A DNA stretch of 64,000 nucleotides from Candidatus Soleaferrea massiliensis AP7 (lineage in GTDB: Bacteria > Bacillota > Clostridia > Oscillospirales > Ruminococcaceae). How positions within the stretch are numbered: the stretch's first letter is position 1; the number at the start of each line of letters is the position of its first letter. Where the stretch lies: assembly GCF_000820765.1 (NCBI RefSeq), contig NZ_CCYH01000045.1, positions 1 to 64,000 on the forward strand. Reading direction: 5' to 3'. Positions 23,657 through 32,477 of this stretch are shown piece after piece. The notes beneath the pieces were generated by a model. The model was not told where the DNA came from and did no database searches. It worked only from the letters and a program-made list of their open reading frames with translations. A program made the position numbers and the translations under genes.

Positions 23657-24510
23657 TGATAGCCAAGCGACACTTGGCATGGTGGTCGTTGCTCCGCCGT
23701 GGCACGGCGGTATCAATTTGTCTGCCAAGGGATTTTGGCAATCTGGTCGTTGTTCCGCTGTGGCACAGCGGCTTGCTTATGTTAACCAAGTAACACTTGG
23801 CTGTGTGGTCGTTACTTCTTTGCGCGGCCAAAGAAGTAACCAAGAAAGGCCGTTCAAGGGGGCCATACACTGTGCCGCTCCTAGCCAGATGGCCCCCTTG
23901 AAAATCCCCTCTGATATCCCGCTTTCCTCTTCGGCCGCCTGCGGGCGGCGTTTTGCTCTTGGCTGAGTGGTTGGGCATACCTAGCAGCGGACGCTTCCCC
24001 GGTTACAGGTTGTGCTCATAGTACCCCAATACCTTTACTGGTTCGTTGATTGACATCGATTCTTGTGGATTTCATCGGTCACGAATATATCACGTAATCT
24101 TCGATTAAGCATCTTACAGACAATCTACAGGGACTCAACTTTCTCAGATAGGCACGTCGGGCAACCACCCTGTTTATTTAGAGTACAAAACGAAACCTTT
24201 ATCACACAGCATAGAGCAGATCAATTGTTCCTATGGATTCGGAATACAAGGGCGAGCAGATGTATAGACATCATTATCGATGCTACGGACGTTCGAACCC
24301 AGCGAACGCTGAGCTTCCTTGCCCTAAATATGGTGCGGACGGGCTGAGGGGGTTTCCAAAGGGGGAATGACGTCCATTCTCACTGTACCGAAGCGGCATT
24401 CCCCCTTTGGCGGCCTTTCTTGGTTACTTCTTTGGCCCGAACAAAGAAGTAACTGCCACTTGCCAAGGTGTCTTGGCAAACAAAAGAAGACCGCTGCGCT
24501 GCAGCAGAAC
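23657..24510 (+). repeat. long structured intergenic repeat, copy 1 (~854 bp)
   Basis: Closely related along its whole length to 62697-63606. From left to right it holds: three 62-bp units starting at 23657, 23719 and 23780 (each with a CCAAG/CTTGG hairpin, the first two also with one like CCGCTGTGGCACAGCGG); a near-palindromic block at 23811-23852 (GTTACTTCTTTG and CAAAGAAGTAAC); a 14-bp hairpin (TTCAAGGGGGCCAT 23853-23866, inverse 23889-23902); a ~430-bp conserved middle; a second 14-bp hairpin (CCAAAGGGGGAATG 24356-24369, inverse 24397-24410); and at 24411-24510 an inverted counterpart of the left block plus the end of a unit. No frame with a ribosome binding site was seen. It may be a non-autonomous mobile element or a structured RNA. 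Confidence 0.8.
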
Positions 24511-24541
24511 AATAACCACACATAAAGATTACAAAAGAAAT

Positions 24542-24660
24542 ATTGGTTTTTACGCAATAACGGGATGGATCATTAAGATTACCCATCCCGTTAAAAAAGC
24601 CTTTATATTCAAATTGCTGTATATCAGCAGACGTTTCGCGGTCTGACGCGAAACAGATAA
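24542..24660. other. hairpins downstream of the acyl-CoA synthetase
   Basis: Two inverted repeats: AACGGGATGG pairing with CCATCCCGTT (about 24561-24595), and GTTTCGCG (24633-24640) pairing with CGCGAAAC (24647-24654). They lie 40-130 bp past the leftward stop at 24695 and may end that transcript, although neither has a T tract on the proper side. Confidence 0.35.
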
Positions 24661-24694
24661 ATCGTTCTCCTGCAAAGAGACAATATTCCACCTC

Positions 24695-26356
24695 TTATTT
24701 GCTGTCCTCATGTCGGATCTGTGCGCGTTTGATCTTGCCGCCCAGCGTTTTGGGCAGCTCATCGACAAACTCGATGATGCGCGGATATTTATACGGCGCG
24801 GTCGCCTTTTTGACATGATTCTGCAGCTCTTTTTTGAGCGCGTCGCTGCCGGTGTATCCGGCTGCCAGCACGATGGTCGCCTTGACGACCTGTCCGCGGA
24901 TCGGGTCGGGCGATGCGGTGATCGCGCATTCCACAACCGCCGGATGTTCGATCAGCGCACTCTCCACCTCGAACGGGCCGATGCGGTAACCTGAACACTT
25001 GATGACGTCGTCGCTGCGTCCGACAAACCAATAGTAGCCGTTCGAATCCCGCCAGGCCACATCGCCGGTATCATAATATCTTCCGCCAAGGGTCGCCTGG
25101 GTCAGCTCCTCGTTCTGATAGTAACCGACAAACAGGCCGGTCGGCATCTGCTGATCGATGTCCATGACCACAATACGTCCTTCATCGCCGTCTTCACATA
25201 GCTCGTCCTTTTCATCGATCAGCTGGATGTTGTACAGCGGGGACGGCTTTCCGGTCGAGCCCGGCACCGGATCAAACCACTGGAAGTTCGCCAGCATGAC
25301 CGAGGATTCGGTCTGGCCGAAGCCCTCATACAGCTTGAGCCCGGTCAGCTCATACCATCTTTTAAAGACCTCCGGATTCAGCGGCTCTCCCGCGATACAG
25401 CAGTGCTGGATGCTTGAAAGGTCAAACCTTGTGACATCCTCCTGCAGCATGAACCGGAACATGGTCGGCGGCGCACAGAAGGTCGTAACCCGGTATTTCT
25501 CCAAAATCTGCAGCAGCTTGAGCGGGATGAACTTGTCCATATCATAGGCAAAGATCACCGCGCCGCAGATCCATTGCCCATAGATCTTGCCCCAGCCAAA
25601 TTTGGCCCAGCCGGAATCTGATACGCTCATATGCAGCTTGTTTTCCTGCACCTGCTGCCAGTACTTTGCGGTCACGATATGGCCCAATGGGTACGAATAA
25701 TTATGCCGCACCATCTTCGGCATACCGGTCGTGCCGGAGGTGAAATAGATCAGCATCGTGTCGTCCCATCTGGTCGCCTCATCGCCGGACGGACGTTCAA
25801 AGACCTGCGGGAACTTTGCGATCTCATCCTCAAAGTTGAGCCAGCCTTCCCGGTGATCCTGTACCATAACGCGGTTTTTGATCCTATCGGTTTCCTGCAC
25901 GGCACGCTCGACCTGCTCGATGACAAACGCGTCGTTGACGCAGATCACCGTCTCGATGCCGGCGGCATTCGAACGGTAGACGATATCCTTTTTGGTCAGC
26001 TGCAGCGATCCCGGAATCAGCACCGCGCCGAGCTTGTGCAGCGCGGTCGCGCAGATCCAGTACTCCCATCTGCGGCGCAGGATCAGCATGACCACCGACC
26101 CCTTGCGGATGCCGATGCTTTTGAAGAAATGTACGGTCTGATTGGACAGCCGCATGATGTCCGCAAAGGTCAGCTTCTTCTCGCCGCCGTGGTCGTCACA
26201 CCAGACCAGCGCCATCTTGTTTTCGTCCTCTTTGGCCCAGGCGTCCACGATATCAAAGCCGAAGTTGAAATCCTCCGGCACGTTTACCTGATAGTTTTCT
26301 TTAAAATCCTCATAGGAATCAAATTCAATCCTCGGCAAAAATCGATCCAATAACAT
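24695..26356 (-). CDS. AMP-forming acyl-CoA synthetase (acetyl/medium-chain type)
   Basis: 553 residues of the ANL superfamily. The P-loop is YFTSGTTGMPKMVRHNYSYP, followed by CIAGEPLNPEVFKRWYELTG, LYEGFGQTESSVML, the Asp of YYDTGDVAWRDSNGYYWFVGRSDDVIKCSGYRIGP region (hinge), and the catalytic Lys of LPKTLGGKIKRAQIR. The combination fits the MACS/acetyl-CoA synthetase-like group activating short or medium acids. Just upstream is an XRE-cupin regulator gene, a pairing that suggests ligand-controlled fatty or aryl acid activation. The substrate cannot be read from the sequence. Confidence 0.88.
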   Translation of the reverse strand: MLLDRFLPRIEFDSYEDFKENYQVNVPEDFNFGFDIVDAWAKEDENKMALVWCDDHGGEKKLTFADIMRLSNQTVHFFKSIGIRKGSVVMLILRRRWEYWICATALHKLGAVLIPGSLQLTKKDIVYRSNAAGIETVICVNDAFVIEQVERAVQETDRIKNRVMVQDHREGWLNFEDEIAKFPQVFERPSGDEATRWDDTMLIYFTSGTTGMPKMVRHNYSYPLGHIVTAKYWQQVQENKLHMSVSDSGWAKFGWGKIYGQWICGAVIFAYDMDKFIPLKLLQILEKYRVTTFCAPPTMFRFMLQEDVTRFDLSSIQHCCIAGEPLNPEVFKRWYELTGLKLYEGFGQTESSVMLANFQWFDPVPGSTGKPSPLYNIQLIDEKDELCEDGDEGRIVVMDIDQQMPTGLFVGYYQNEELTQATLGGRYYDTGDVAWRDSNGYYWFVGRSDDVIKCSGYRIGPFEVESALIEHPAVVECAITASPDPIRGQVVKATIVLAAGYTGSDALKKELQNHVKKATAPYKYPRIIEFVDELPKTLGGKIKRAQIRHEDSK

Positions 26357-26388
26357 ACTCTAAACGACTCCCTTTCCCCTTCTATGTA

Positions 26389-26940
26389 TTACTCAGCAAT
26401 GACCGTCAAAAACCGGGCCTTCTGATCGCCGAAGCAGCGCTGTCCATGCGGATGCGTCGGATTGAAATAGATCGAATCCCCTTCATTCAGGATGATCTCC
26501 TTGTCGTCGAACACGACCGCCACGCTGCCCTCCAGCACGAGGTTGAATTCCTGGCCCTTATGCGTGACCAGCGCCGCCGGCTTGTCGGATGGTTCCAGCG
26601 TGACCAGCAGCGGCTGCATGATCTTCTTGCCAAACCGGAATGCCAGGTCTTCGAAGCGGTAGCCGGGATAGCGGTCGACGCTCCGTCCGCATCCTCGCTT
26701 GACGACATGGTAGGTGTCCAGCTTCGCGTTGACGCCGGTGATGATCTCGGTGAAATCGACGCCGAATTTGCTGGCGATTTCATAGATGATGCTGATCGGG
26801 ATGTTTTCGCCGACCTGTTCATACTCTCTGTACTGCTCGACGCTGATGCCCAGCTCCTTTGCGAGCATCTCCTGTGTGTAGTCACAGGCTTCCCGAAGCT
26901 CCCGGATACGGGAGGCAATTTCATTGAGTTCTCGATTCAT
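26389..26940 (-). CDS. XRE-cupin transcriptional regulator
   Basis: 183 residues. The XRE helix-turn-helix fills ~1-65 (RIRELREACDYTQEMLAKELGISVEQYREYEQ). A single cupin barrel follows (LVTHKGQEFNLVLEGSVAVVF, LNEGDSIYFNPTHPHGQRCFG) and should bind a small molecule. The ATG at 26940 is 9 nt from AAAGGA. It is 32 nt upstream of the acyl-CoA synthetase gene on the same strand, so the two are probably co-transcribed and the regulator likely controls that operon. Confidence 0.88.
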   Translation of the reverse strand: MNRELNEIASRIRELREACDYTQEMLAKELGISVEQYREYEQVGENIPISIIYEIASKFGVDFTEIITGVNAKLDTYHVVKRGCGRSVDRYPGYRFEDLAFRFGKKIMQPLLVTLEPSDKPAALVTHKGQEFNLVLEGSVAVVFDDKEIILNEGDSIYFNPTHPHGQRCFGDQKARFLTVIAE

Positions 26941-27024
26941 CGTTCTCGTTCCTTTCTTCATGGTCTCTATGATAAACTGCTGTGCAGTGTATTCTCTTTT
27001 TTATCAGACATGGATGCTGCTTTA

Positions 27025-27690
27025 TCAGATATGGAGCCTGCGTTTAAGCTCCAGCAGCATATTTTCCCCTTCAAACACCAGCAGGGCTCCCAGTGAAATC
27101 ACGCTCGACGCCACACAGATGATCGACGGATAGATCACGCTGAGACAGCCGGTAAAGAAGAATATAATCGGCACAATGCCGAACAGCGCTACAATGACAA
27201 AATAGATCATCAGATCCTCGATGTGCAACCTTGTCACCTTTGCAATGACGGACAGCACGGTCATGGCGGCAATGCATAGGAACGGGACCACATAGTCCAG
27301 CGACCACCCATGCCAATTGGTCAGCAGGTCCCACAGCACCGCCAGCGCGGACAGCACCACGACCTGGTACAGCATGTTCTTCGGAATATTCCGCCGCTTG
27401 CGCACCGCAACGGCCAGGCTGATCCAGACGCAGCCGACCCCCGCCACGATAAACAGCGACCACCAGCCGCTGCCCGGAAGCATCAGGTTGACCGCCAGCG
27501 CGGTGACCGATATGATGACAGAACACAGGATCAGTATTTTTAAAAACATCCCATGCTGTTTGTAGATGGTCGGCACATAGGGAAAGGTCTCCGGCCGGTC
27601 ATCGCTGTCGCCGGACAGCGCCCCCTGGCACAGCGGACAGCTTGCGCGCGCGCCCGCCACATCCACGCCGCATTTTTCACAGTGTTTCAT
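27025..27690 (-). CDS. zinc-ribbon membrane protein, DUF6320-like
   Basis: 221 residues. An N-terminal zinc ribbon (CEKCGVDVAGARASCPLC) is followed by a short linker and six or seven membrane spans (LILCSVIISVTALAVNLML, VLSALAVLWDLLTNW, YFVIVALFGIVPIIFFF). The arrangement matches DUF6320 proteins. In Clostridia these often sit next to alcohol-acetyltransferase-like and HSL-like hydrolase genes, as found a little upstream here. AAGGAGG lies 8 nt before the ATG at 27690. Function unknown; a role in membrane lipid or ester metabolism is a guess from context. Confidence 0.7.
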   Translation of the reverse strand: MKHCEKCGVDVAGARASCPLCQGALSGDSDDRPETFPYVPTIYKQHGMFLKILILCSVIISVTALAVNLMLPGSGWWSLFIVAGVGCVWISLAVAVRKRRNIPKNMLYQVVVLSALAVLWDLLTNWHGWSLDYVVPFLCIAAMTVLSVIAKVTRLHIEDLMIYFVIVALFGIVPIIFFFTGCLSVIYPSIICVASSVISLGALLVFEGENMLLELKRRLHI

Positions 27691-27931
27691 CCCGTATCCC
27701 TCCTTCTCTTTGCAATACTTCGGTATTTTCACAGTCCTATGGCTTCTATCGCCGTATTCCTGGTCAAAATTCAGACGCCAATCATTTTCCGATATGGATG
27801 GATGTTTTGCTGTGTTTCCCGCTTCAAATCCCTGGTCCTTTTTTGCCGCTCATCTGACTGCGATATTTTTCAATGGCCGGCACCGCGATGCGGACAGCCA
27901 TAAGATACGGTCTGTCGTGATGATCATGTCC

Positions 27932-28545
27932 TCAAACAACCCGCTTTTCTGTCCCCTCGACCAGGATCGCCTGCGAATTGCGAAAAGGAACCAGCGGCAG
28001 TTTCGTTTCATACTTTGACAGGATGATATCCGCGGCCTTTTTTAAGGGAAAGTTCTTATAATGCGGAACCGGATAAAATCAATCAGATTTAAAGCGTCAT
28101 AGCTTTTCAGCTGCGGAGCGGCACTGGGGTCGTCCATATCCTTCGAATACGCGATGTTGGGAGCCGCCGCAATCGCTCCGGCCGATTCGCCGATCAGCAG
28201 CTTTCCTGAACGGACCTGTGCCTTTATGATATCCCCGGCGCCCGACCTGTTCAATTCCTGCAGCAGATAGAAGGTATTGCCGCCGCTTATATAAATGTAG
28301 TCGTTTGTCTCAAGCTTTCCGGCAATTTCCGAGTCTGACGCCGTGGACAGCTCCAGTTCATCCACTTCAAGCCCCATTTTCGACAGCATTCTTTTCGTGT
28401 ACTTCAAATGGAACTTCAGCATTTTATCCGGCATGGCGGCGGTCGGAATCAATGTTACCGTTTTGCCAGCCAGATCCTCATCTGCAAACTCTACAAACTT
28501 TTTTGCAACATCCTTGAATAAGGACGCCAAAAACAGTCTCTGCAT
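27932..28545 (-). pseudogene. peptidase E-like (S51) protein with a one-base frameshift
   Basis: From the ATG at 28545 the frame reads MQRLFLASLFKDVAKKFVEF, then IYISGGNTFYLLQEL and the nucleophile elbow LLIGESAGAIAAAP, hallmarks of dipeptidase E/type-1 glutamine amidotransferase-like proteins. At ~28078-28082 the frame runs into an early stop, while the adjacent frame continues YPVPHYKNFPLKKAADIIL and LPLVPFRNSQAILVEG to a stop at 27932. A run of four T's where five would restore the frame explains the break. The total, 614 nt, is one short of 205 codons. It may be sequencing error or recent decay. Confidence 0.75.
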
Positions 28546-28707
28546 AGACTGTTCCCTCCCTGTTCTGACGCTGTGCTCATGTTGCCATGAGCAATGCGCC
28601 TGCGTTGTCTCTGATGCTGTGATACTGACCCTGACACGGTGTTCATCTGACCAACGATAGCACACAGCCTGTGAGTGTTCACCCGCTTGAACGTCGCCTG
28701 AACGCCC

Positions 28708-29982
28708 TTACTCCTGATCCAGTCGGCTCGTCACCACCTCCACCGGCACGCCCAGCGTGGTCAGCGTCCGGAAGAAACGCCGCTGCACATCCGCGCCGAC
28801 AAACGGCGAGGTAAAGCTCAGCGTCAGGTTTTCTTCAAACGAGCACATGCAGATCTGCAGCCGGTCGGTGCTGACAAACACATCGAACAGACGGATGTAT
28901 TCCCGCAGCGCTTCGGGCATGTCCACCTTTCCGATGTTGGAGAACGCCGCCGTGATTTCGCGGTTCGTGTAGTCATGCGCGATCTTTAAACAGAGATCCT
29001 TGAGGGCAAGCGGCGCGATGCGCGCAAACGGATTCTTTTCAATCGCGAACAGCTCGTTGAGCCGTTCCTGCATCCGTTCATTGGTCAGCTCCTCCTTGAA
29101 ATGGCCGGCCAGATGCGTTACAATGTCCGCAAAGGCTTCGGGCTGTTCGTTGAAGTCGTAACAGACGTTGATGACGCTGAAGAAATTGCGCGCCGACTGC
29201 GAATCGAAATAGTTGCGCAGGTTGACCGGAACCGTCAGCACAACCGGCTTTGAAAGCTCCCGCACCGTCATCTCCTCCCGGATGGCCTGCACCAGCACGG
29301 CGCACAGAAAGACCGTCAGCGTCGCGTGATGCGCATGTGCCGCACGGATCACCTCTTTGACCGGCATAATGCCCTCGATGACCCGGATGCGGTTTTCCGG
29401 AAGCCTTGCGCCGCGCAGCTTGTAGGCGACGCGGTGCTTCTCTTTACCTTCGGCCTTATCATTTTTACCGGCATAGTACCGGCTGAAGCTGTCGTCCATC
29501 TTCTGCCGGTCGGACGCGTCGTAATCCATCTGCGGCAGTTCCTCCGGAAATCGGTCCGCATGCATTTTGGTCAGATAGTGAAAGACCAGCATGCGCAGGA
29601 ACTGCAGCGCACCGGTCCCATCCGACAGCGCGTGGTAGACCTCCAGATTGATCCGGCGGTGGTAGAAGCTCACCTCAAATAACAGCGTCTTGACATTCTT
29701 ATCATAGATCTCGCTGCAGGGCGGCTTGTTCTCCTTCTGAACCATCGGCTTTAAGTCGCTCTGCTCCAGATAGTACCAGAACAGGCCCCGTTTTAGGATA
29801 CAGCGGTAGTTGGGGAACAACTCGATGGTTTTGTCCAGCGCCTGCTGCAGAACAGCCGGATCGACCGTCTCATACAGTTCACAGGCAAACCGGAAGACCT
29901 TGGTGTCATGCTTTGTGCTGTTGGACGGAAAGATCTTCGCGGCGTTGTCAAGTCTCGTCCACTGTCTCGACCTGCGCGGCAT
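28708..29982 (-). CDS. condensation/alcohol acetyltransferase-like acyltransferase
   Basis: 424 residues of the CoA-dependent acyltransferase superfamily. The catalytic motif appears as YHALSDGTGALQFL (HxxxDG form). The second half has the conserved VPVNLRNYFDSQSARNFFS and AFSNIGKVDMP regions typical of condensation-like proteins (COG4908/AATase). The likely reaction is acyl transfer to an alcohol or lipid acceptor. The start overlaps the upstream hydrolase gene by 35 nt, so the two are coupled. Together with the DUF6320-type gene they form a recurring but uncharacterised gene set. Confidence 0.75.
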   Translation of the reverse strand: MPRRSRQWTRLDNAAKIFPSNSTKHDTKVFRFACELYETVDPAVLQQALDKTIELFPNYRCILKRGLFWYYLEQSDLKPMVQKENKPPCSEIYDKNVKTLLFEVSFYHRRINLEVYHALSDGTGALQFLRMLVFHYLTKMHADRFPEELPQMDYDASDRQKMDDSFSRYYAGKNDKAEGKEKHRVAYKLRGARLPENRIRVIEGIMPVKEVIRAAHAHHATLTVFLCAVLVQAIREEMTVRELSKPVVLTVPVNLRNYFDSQSARNFFSVINVCYDFNEQPEAFADIVTHLAGHFKEELTNERMQERLNELFAIEKNPFARIAPLALKDLCLKIAHDYTNREITAAFSNIGKVDMPEALREYIRLFDVFVSTDRLQICMCSFEENLTLSFTSPFVGADVQRRFFRTLTTLGVPVEVVTSRLDQE

Positions 29983-30913
29983 CGGTGCTCACCTCTTTCA
30001 AAAATTCGTTGATCCATTCATAGCATTCCCGTACCGGCGCAAAGGATGGCGGCAGCGAAAAGAACCCATGCAGCGCATCCCTGACCCGGTGCATCTCCAC
30101 CGCGTTGCCGGCCTTCCGCAGCTTCATCCCATAGGCCTCCCCTTCATCCCGCAGCGGGTCGTATTGGGCTGTGACCAGCAGCGTTCTGGGCTGATTGGAC
30201 AGGTCGGACGCCATCAGCGGCGCAAAATAGGGATTGCTGAGATCCGCATCCACCGAACGGTATAAATCCATATAGTCGCAGATACGCTTGGCGGTCAGCA
30301 GATAATCGGTACCGTTTTCCCTCACCGACTCAAACGGAGAGGATTCGGTGTGGTCAAAATGGGTCGCCGGATAGATTAGAATCTGCCGCTGCGGCAGGAA
30401 TTCCCCGCGGTCGCGCGCCATCAGGCTGACAGCGGCGGCCAGGTTCGCACCAGCTGAATCCCCGATCAATGTGATGTCCTTTGAATCCACGCCCAAAAGC
30501 GAATTGTCCCGGAAGATTTCCAGCGCGACGCGGTAACAGTCCTCCAGTCCTGCCGGAAAACGGTATTCCGGCGCCAGACGGTAATCGACCGACACGACGC
30601 GGTGCTGTGTCAGGCGCGCCATATTGGTGCAGACCTTGTCATAGCTGCCGATGTTTCCGGTCACCCATCCGCCGCCGTGGAAAAACAGCAGGATCGGCGC
30701 GTGCTCCCCATGCGGCGGCGTGAAGATGCGTACCGGAATATCGTGGTCCCCGTTCGGGATGCGATGTTCCCAGGTCTTGTAACCGAACGGCTTCAGGATA
30801 TGGGAATGCGTGATATTGACAAACTGCCGCACGATGCGGTAGTTTTTTTTCATATCGATGTCGGGGTAGGAAAGTGCTTTCAGCGCCGCGCGCATCATCT
30901 TGTTGATCGCCAT
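29948..30913 (-). CDS. HSL-type alpha/beta hydrolase (esterase/lipase)
   Basis: 321 residues. The oxyanion motif FFHGGGWVTGNIGSYD and nucleophile elbow GDSAGANLAAAVSL identify the hormone-sensitive-lipase group. The acid is in LVTAQYDPLRDEGEAYG and the His in RDALHGFFSL. No signal peptide. The ATG at 30913 has GGAGG 8 nt upstream. First gene of a cluster running through the acyltransferase-like gene. The pair may make and break the same ester. Confidence 0.88.
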   Translation of the reverse strand: MAINKMMRAALKALSYPDIDMKKNYRIVRQFVNITHSHILKPFGYKTWEHRIPNGDHDIPVRIFTPPHGEHAPILLFFHGGGWVTGNIGSYDKVCTNMARLTQHRVVSVDYRLAPEYRFPAGLEDCYRVALEIFRDNSLLGVDSKDITLIGDSAGANLAAAVSLMARDRGEFLPQRQILIYPATHFDHTESSPFESVRENGTDYLLTAKRICDYMDLYRSVDADLSNPYFAPLMASDLSNQPRTLLVTAQYDPLRDEGEAYGMKLRKAGNAVEMHRVRDALHGFFSLPPSFAPVRECYEWINEFLKEVSTDAAQVETVDET

Positions 30914-31019
30914 TGCCTTTTCCTCCATTCTGCTCCGCCAGCCTGACGCTGCTCAGCGCACGCGGCTTACCTGCCGCACATCGGTTTATAGCGGTATGCT
31001 GCAGCAAAGCGGAATCATT

Positions 31020-31065
31020 GGGAAACGCCGCATCATCTGCCATCCTGATGTGCGGCGGATTTCCC
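31020..31065 (-). terminator. imperfect hairpin downstream of the metallophosphoesterase
   Basis: GGGAAA and TTTCCC at the base, with an inner CGCCGCA/TGCGGCG stem. It lies 73 bp past the leftward stop at 31138 and could end that transcript; there is no strong T tract. Confidence 0.35.
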
Positions 31066-31137
31066 TGCGCCGCGTCATGATTATTATACAGACCGGTATC
31101 CTTTCGCGGCATTCTGTCATGGATGGCTGAGTGTTAT

Positions 31138-32025
31138 TCATTCTTCAGAAGTGCCGCTCCTCAGCGTGACGCAGACCAATTCGGGACGGTTCCCGACGCG
31201 AAACGGAAACAGGCTGTTGCCAAGGCCGCGGCTCACGACCATCTGGGTGCCCGCTTTTTCATATAGACCGCTGGTGTAGCGCGGAAAGAATCCCTGGTCC
31301 GGCGCAAATACAGCGCCGATAAACGGCAGCCGGATCTGTCCGCCGTGCGCATGCCCGCTGAGAATCAGGTCGACCGGCAGCTTAGCGCAGTAATCGAGAT
31401 CATTCGGGCGATGGTTCAGCAGGATGGTATAGCGGTCATCCTCTTTTGAAAACAGTGATTTCAGCTTTTCATGGAACCGCTCCTCACGTCCCGGCTCGCC
31501 TTCCTCTCCCAGCGTGCCGATATCCCGTACGCCTGCCAGCCGGATGGACTGTCCATCCCGCTCAAGACTGACCGATTGATCCTCCAGCACCGTCACACCG
31601 CATTCCAGCAGCTGTTCCTTCAGCTCATCGTAATAGTCTGACATCTCCTCATGGTTTCCCGTGACAAAATAGACGTCTGTATACGCAACAATCTCCCGGA
31701 CATAGTGAAGCGCCGTCTCCATATCCTCGGATGTCGTGCGCCGTTTGTCGATCAGGTCGCCGGTCAGCACCACGATGTCGGGTTCCTGCTCGATCGTCAT
31801 GACGACCAGGTCCCGCTGATTTTCCCCAAACTGGGCATTGTGCAGGTCGGACACCTGGATGATGCGGAATCCGTCAAAGCTTTGGGGCAGCCGCGCGCTT
31901 TCGCACACGATATGGGACAGCATCAGGTCATGGTTCTGCCCATACAGATAAAAAGGCGCGGCGATCAGCAGTATCAGCAGCAGGATGCGCAGAATTTTTC
32001 CGCGTGCCCTCCGACGTTTCTTCAT
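31138..32025 (-). CDS. membrane-anchored metallophosphoesterase
   Basis: 295 residues. A basic N-terminus (MKKRRRARGK) and one membrane span (~11-28) precede a calcineurin-like catalytic domain. All metal motifs are present: VSDLHNAQFG, VLTGDLIDKR, TGNHEEMSD, LLNHRPND and LSGHAHGGQIRLP. The order is that of the YkuE/YaeI group, phosphodiesterases acting at or outside the membrane. GGAGG with 6 nt spacing supports the ATG at 32025. Monocistronic as far as can be seen. Confidence 0.9.
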   Translation of the reverse strand: MKKRRRARGKILRILLLILLIAAPFYLYGQNHDLMLSHIVCESARLPQSFDGFRIIQVSDLHNAQFGENQRDLVVMTIEQEPDIVVLTGDLIDKRRTTSEDMETALHYVREIVAYTDVYFVTGNHEEMSDYYDELKEQLLECGVTVLEDQSVSLERDGQSIRLAGVRDIGTLGEEGEPGREERFHEKLKSLFSKEDDRYTILLNHRPNDLDYCAKLPVDLILSGHAHGGQIRLPFIGAVFAPDQGFFPRYTSGLYEKAGTQMVVSRGLGNSLFPFRVGNRPELVCVTLRSGTSEE

Positions 32026-32061
32026 CCGCATCCTCCTCTTCTTTTCACGATCTTCTCGGAA

Positions 32062-32312
32062 CATATCTCATAGTTTTCTGATAGAATGCCGCCCTTTCAG
32101 GCAGAGGGTTTATCGTCGGACTACCATTTTTACCGCACTGCTGCATCCGCTTTGAAACAGGCAGGTATGTATCAGATGGCCACATCTTTTGTTTATGATT
32201 TTCCTGAGATATATCTCGTTGTTTTTTGACAGTATGAAGTCCTTTTGAGCAGGCGTCTACGGTCTATCGGGCTACTGTTTTAACTGTACTGCTGCATCCG
32301 CTTTAAAACAGC
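32062..32312. repeat. two diverged direct repeats (~105 bp, period ~148 bp)
   Basis: Copy one (about 32062-32168) and copy two (about 32210-32312) share ATATCTC at the left, a middle GGACTACC/GGGCTACT region, and at the right the well-preserved CTGCTGCATCCGCTTT followed by AAACAG. They lie in the otherwise empty spacer 32026-32477 between the phosphoesterase start and the paaK stop. No coding frame. Confidence 0.6.
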
Positions 32313-32477
32313 CAAATATTGATTGCAAAACTGCCGCCTTCACAGAACTGTATCCTCTGCAGAACCGTATTCTGTCAAACGCCCGTATGCCTGCACAACG
32401 GGTTGCCAAGAGCGGCGTCCGACGGACGGGCACCGCTCAGGCTTCAATGACGATACTATATGTAATTTCCAGTCGAA

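Noticed and set aside
24561..24595. Strong intrinsic terminator for the acyl-CoA synthetase
   Set aside because: The stem is good but the T tract would precede it on the minus strand, so it is listed only as a hairpin.
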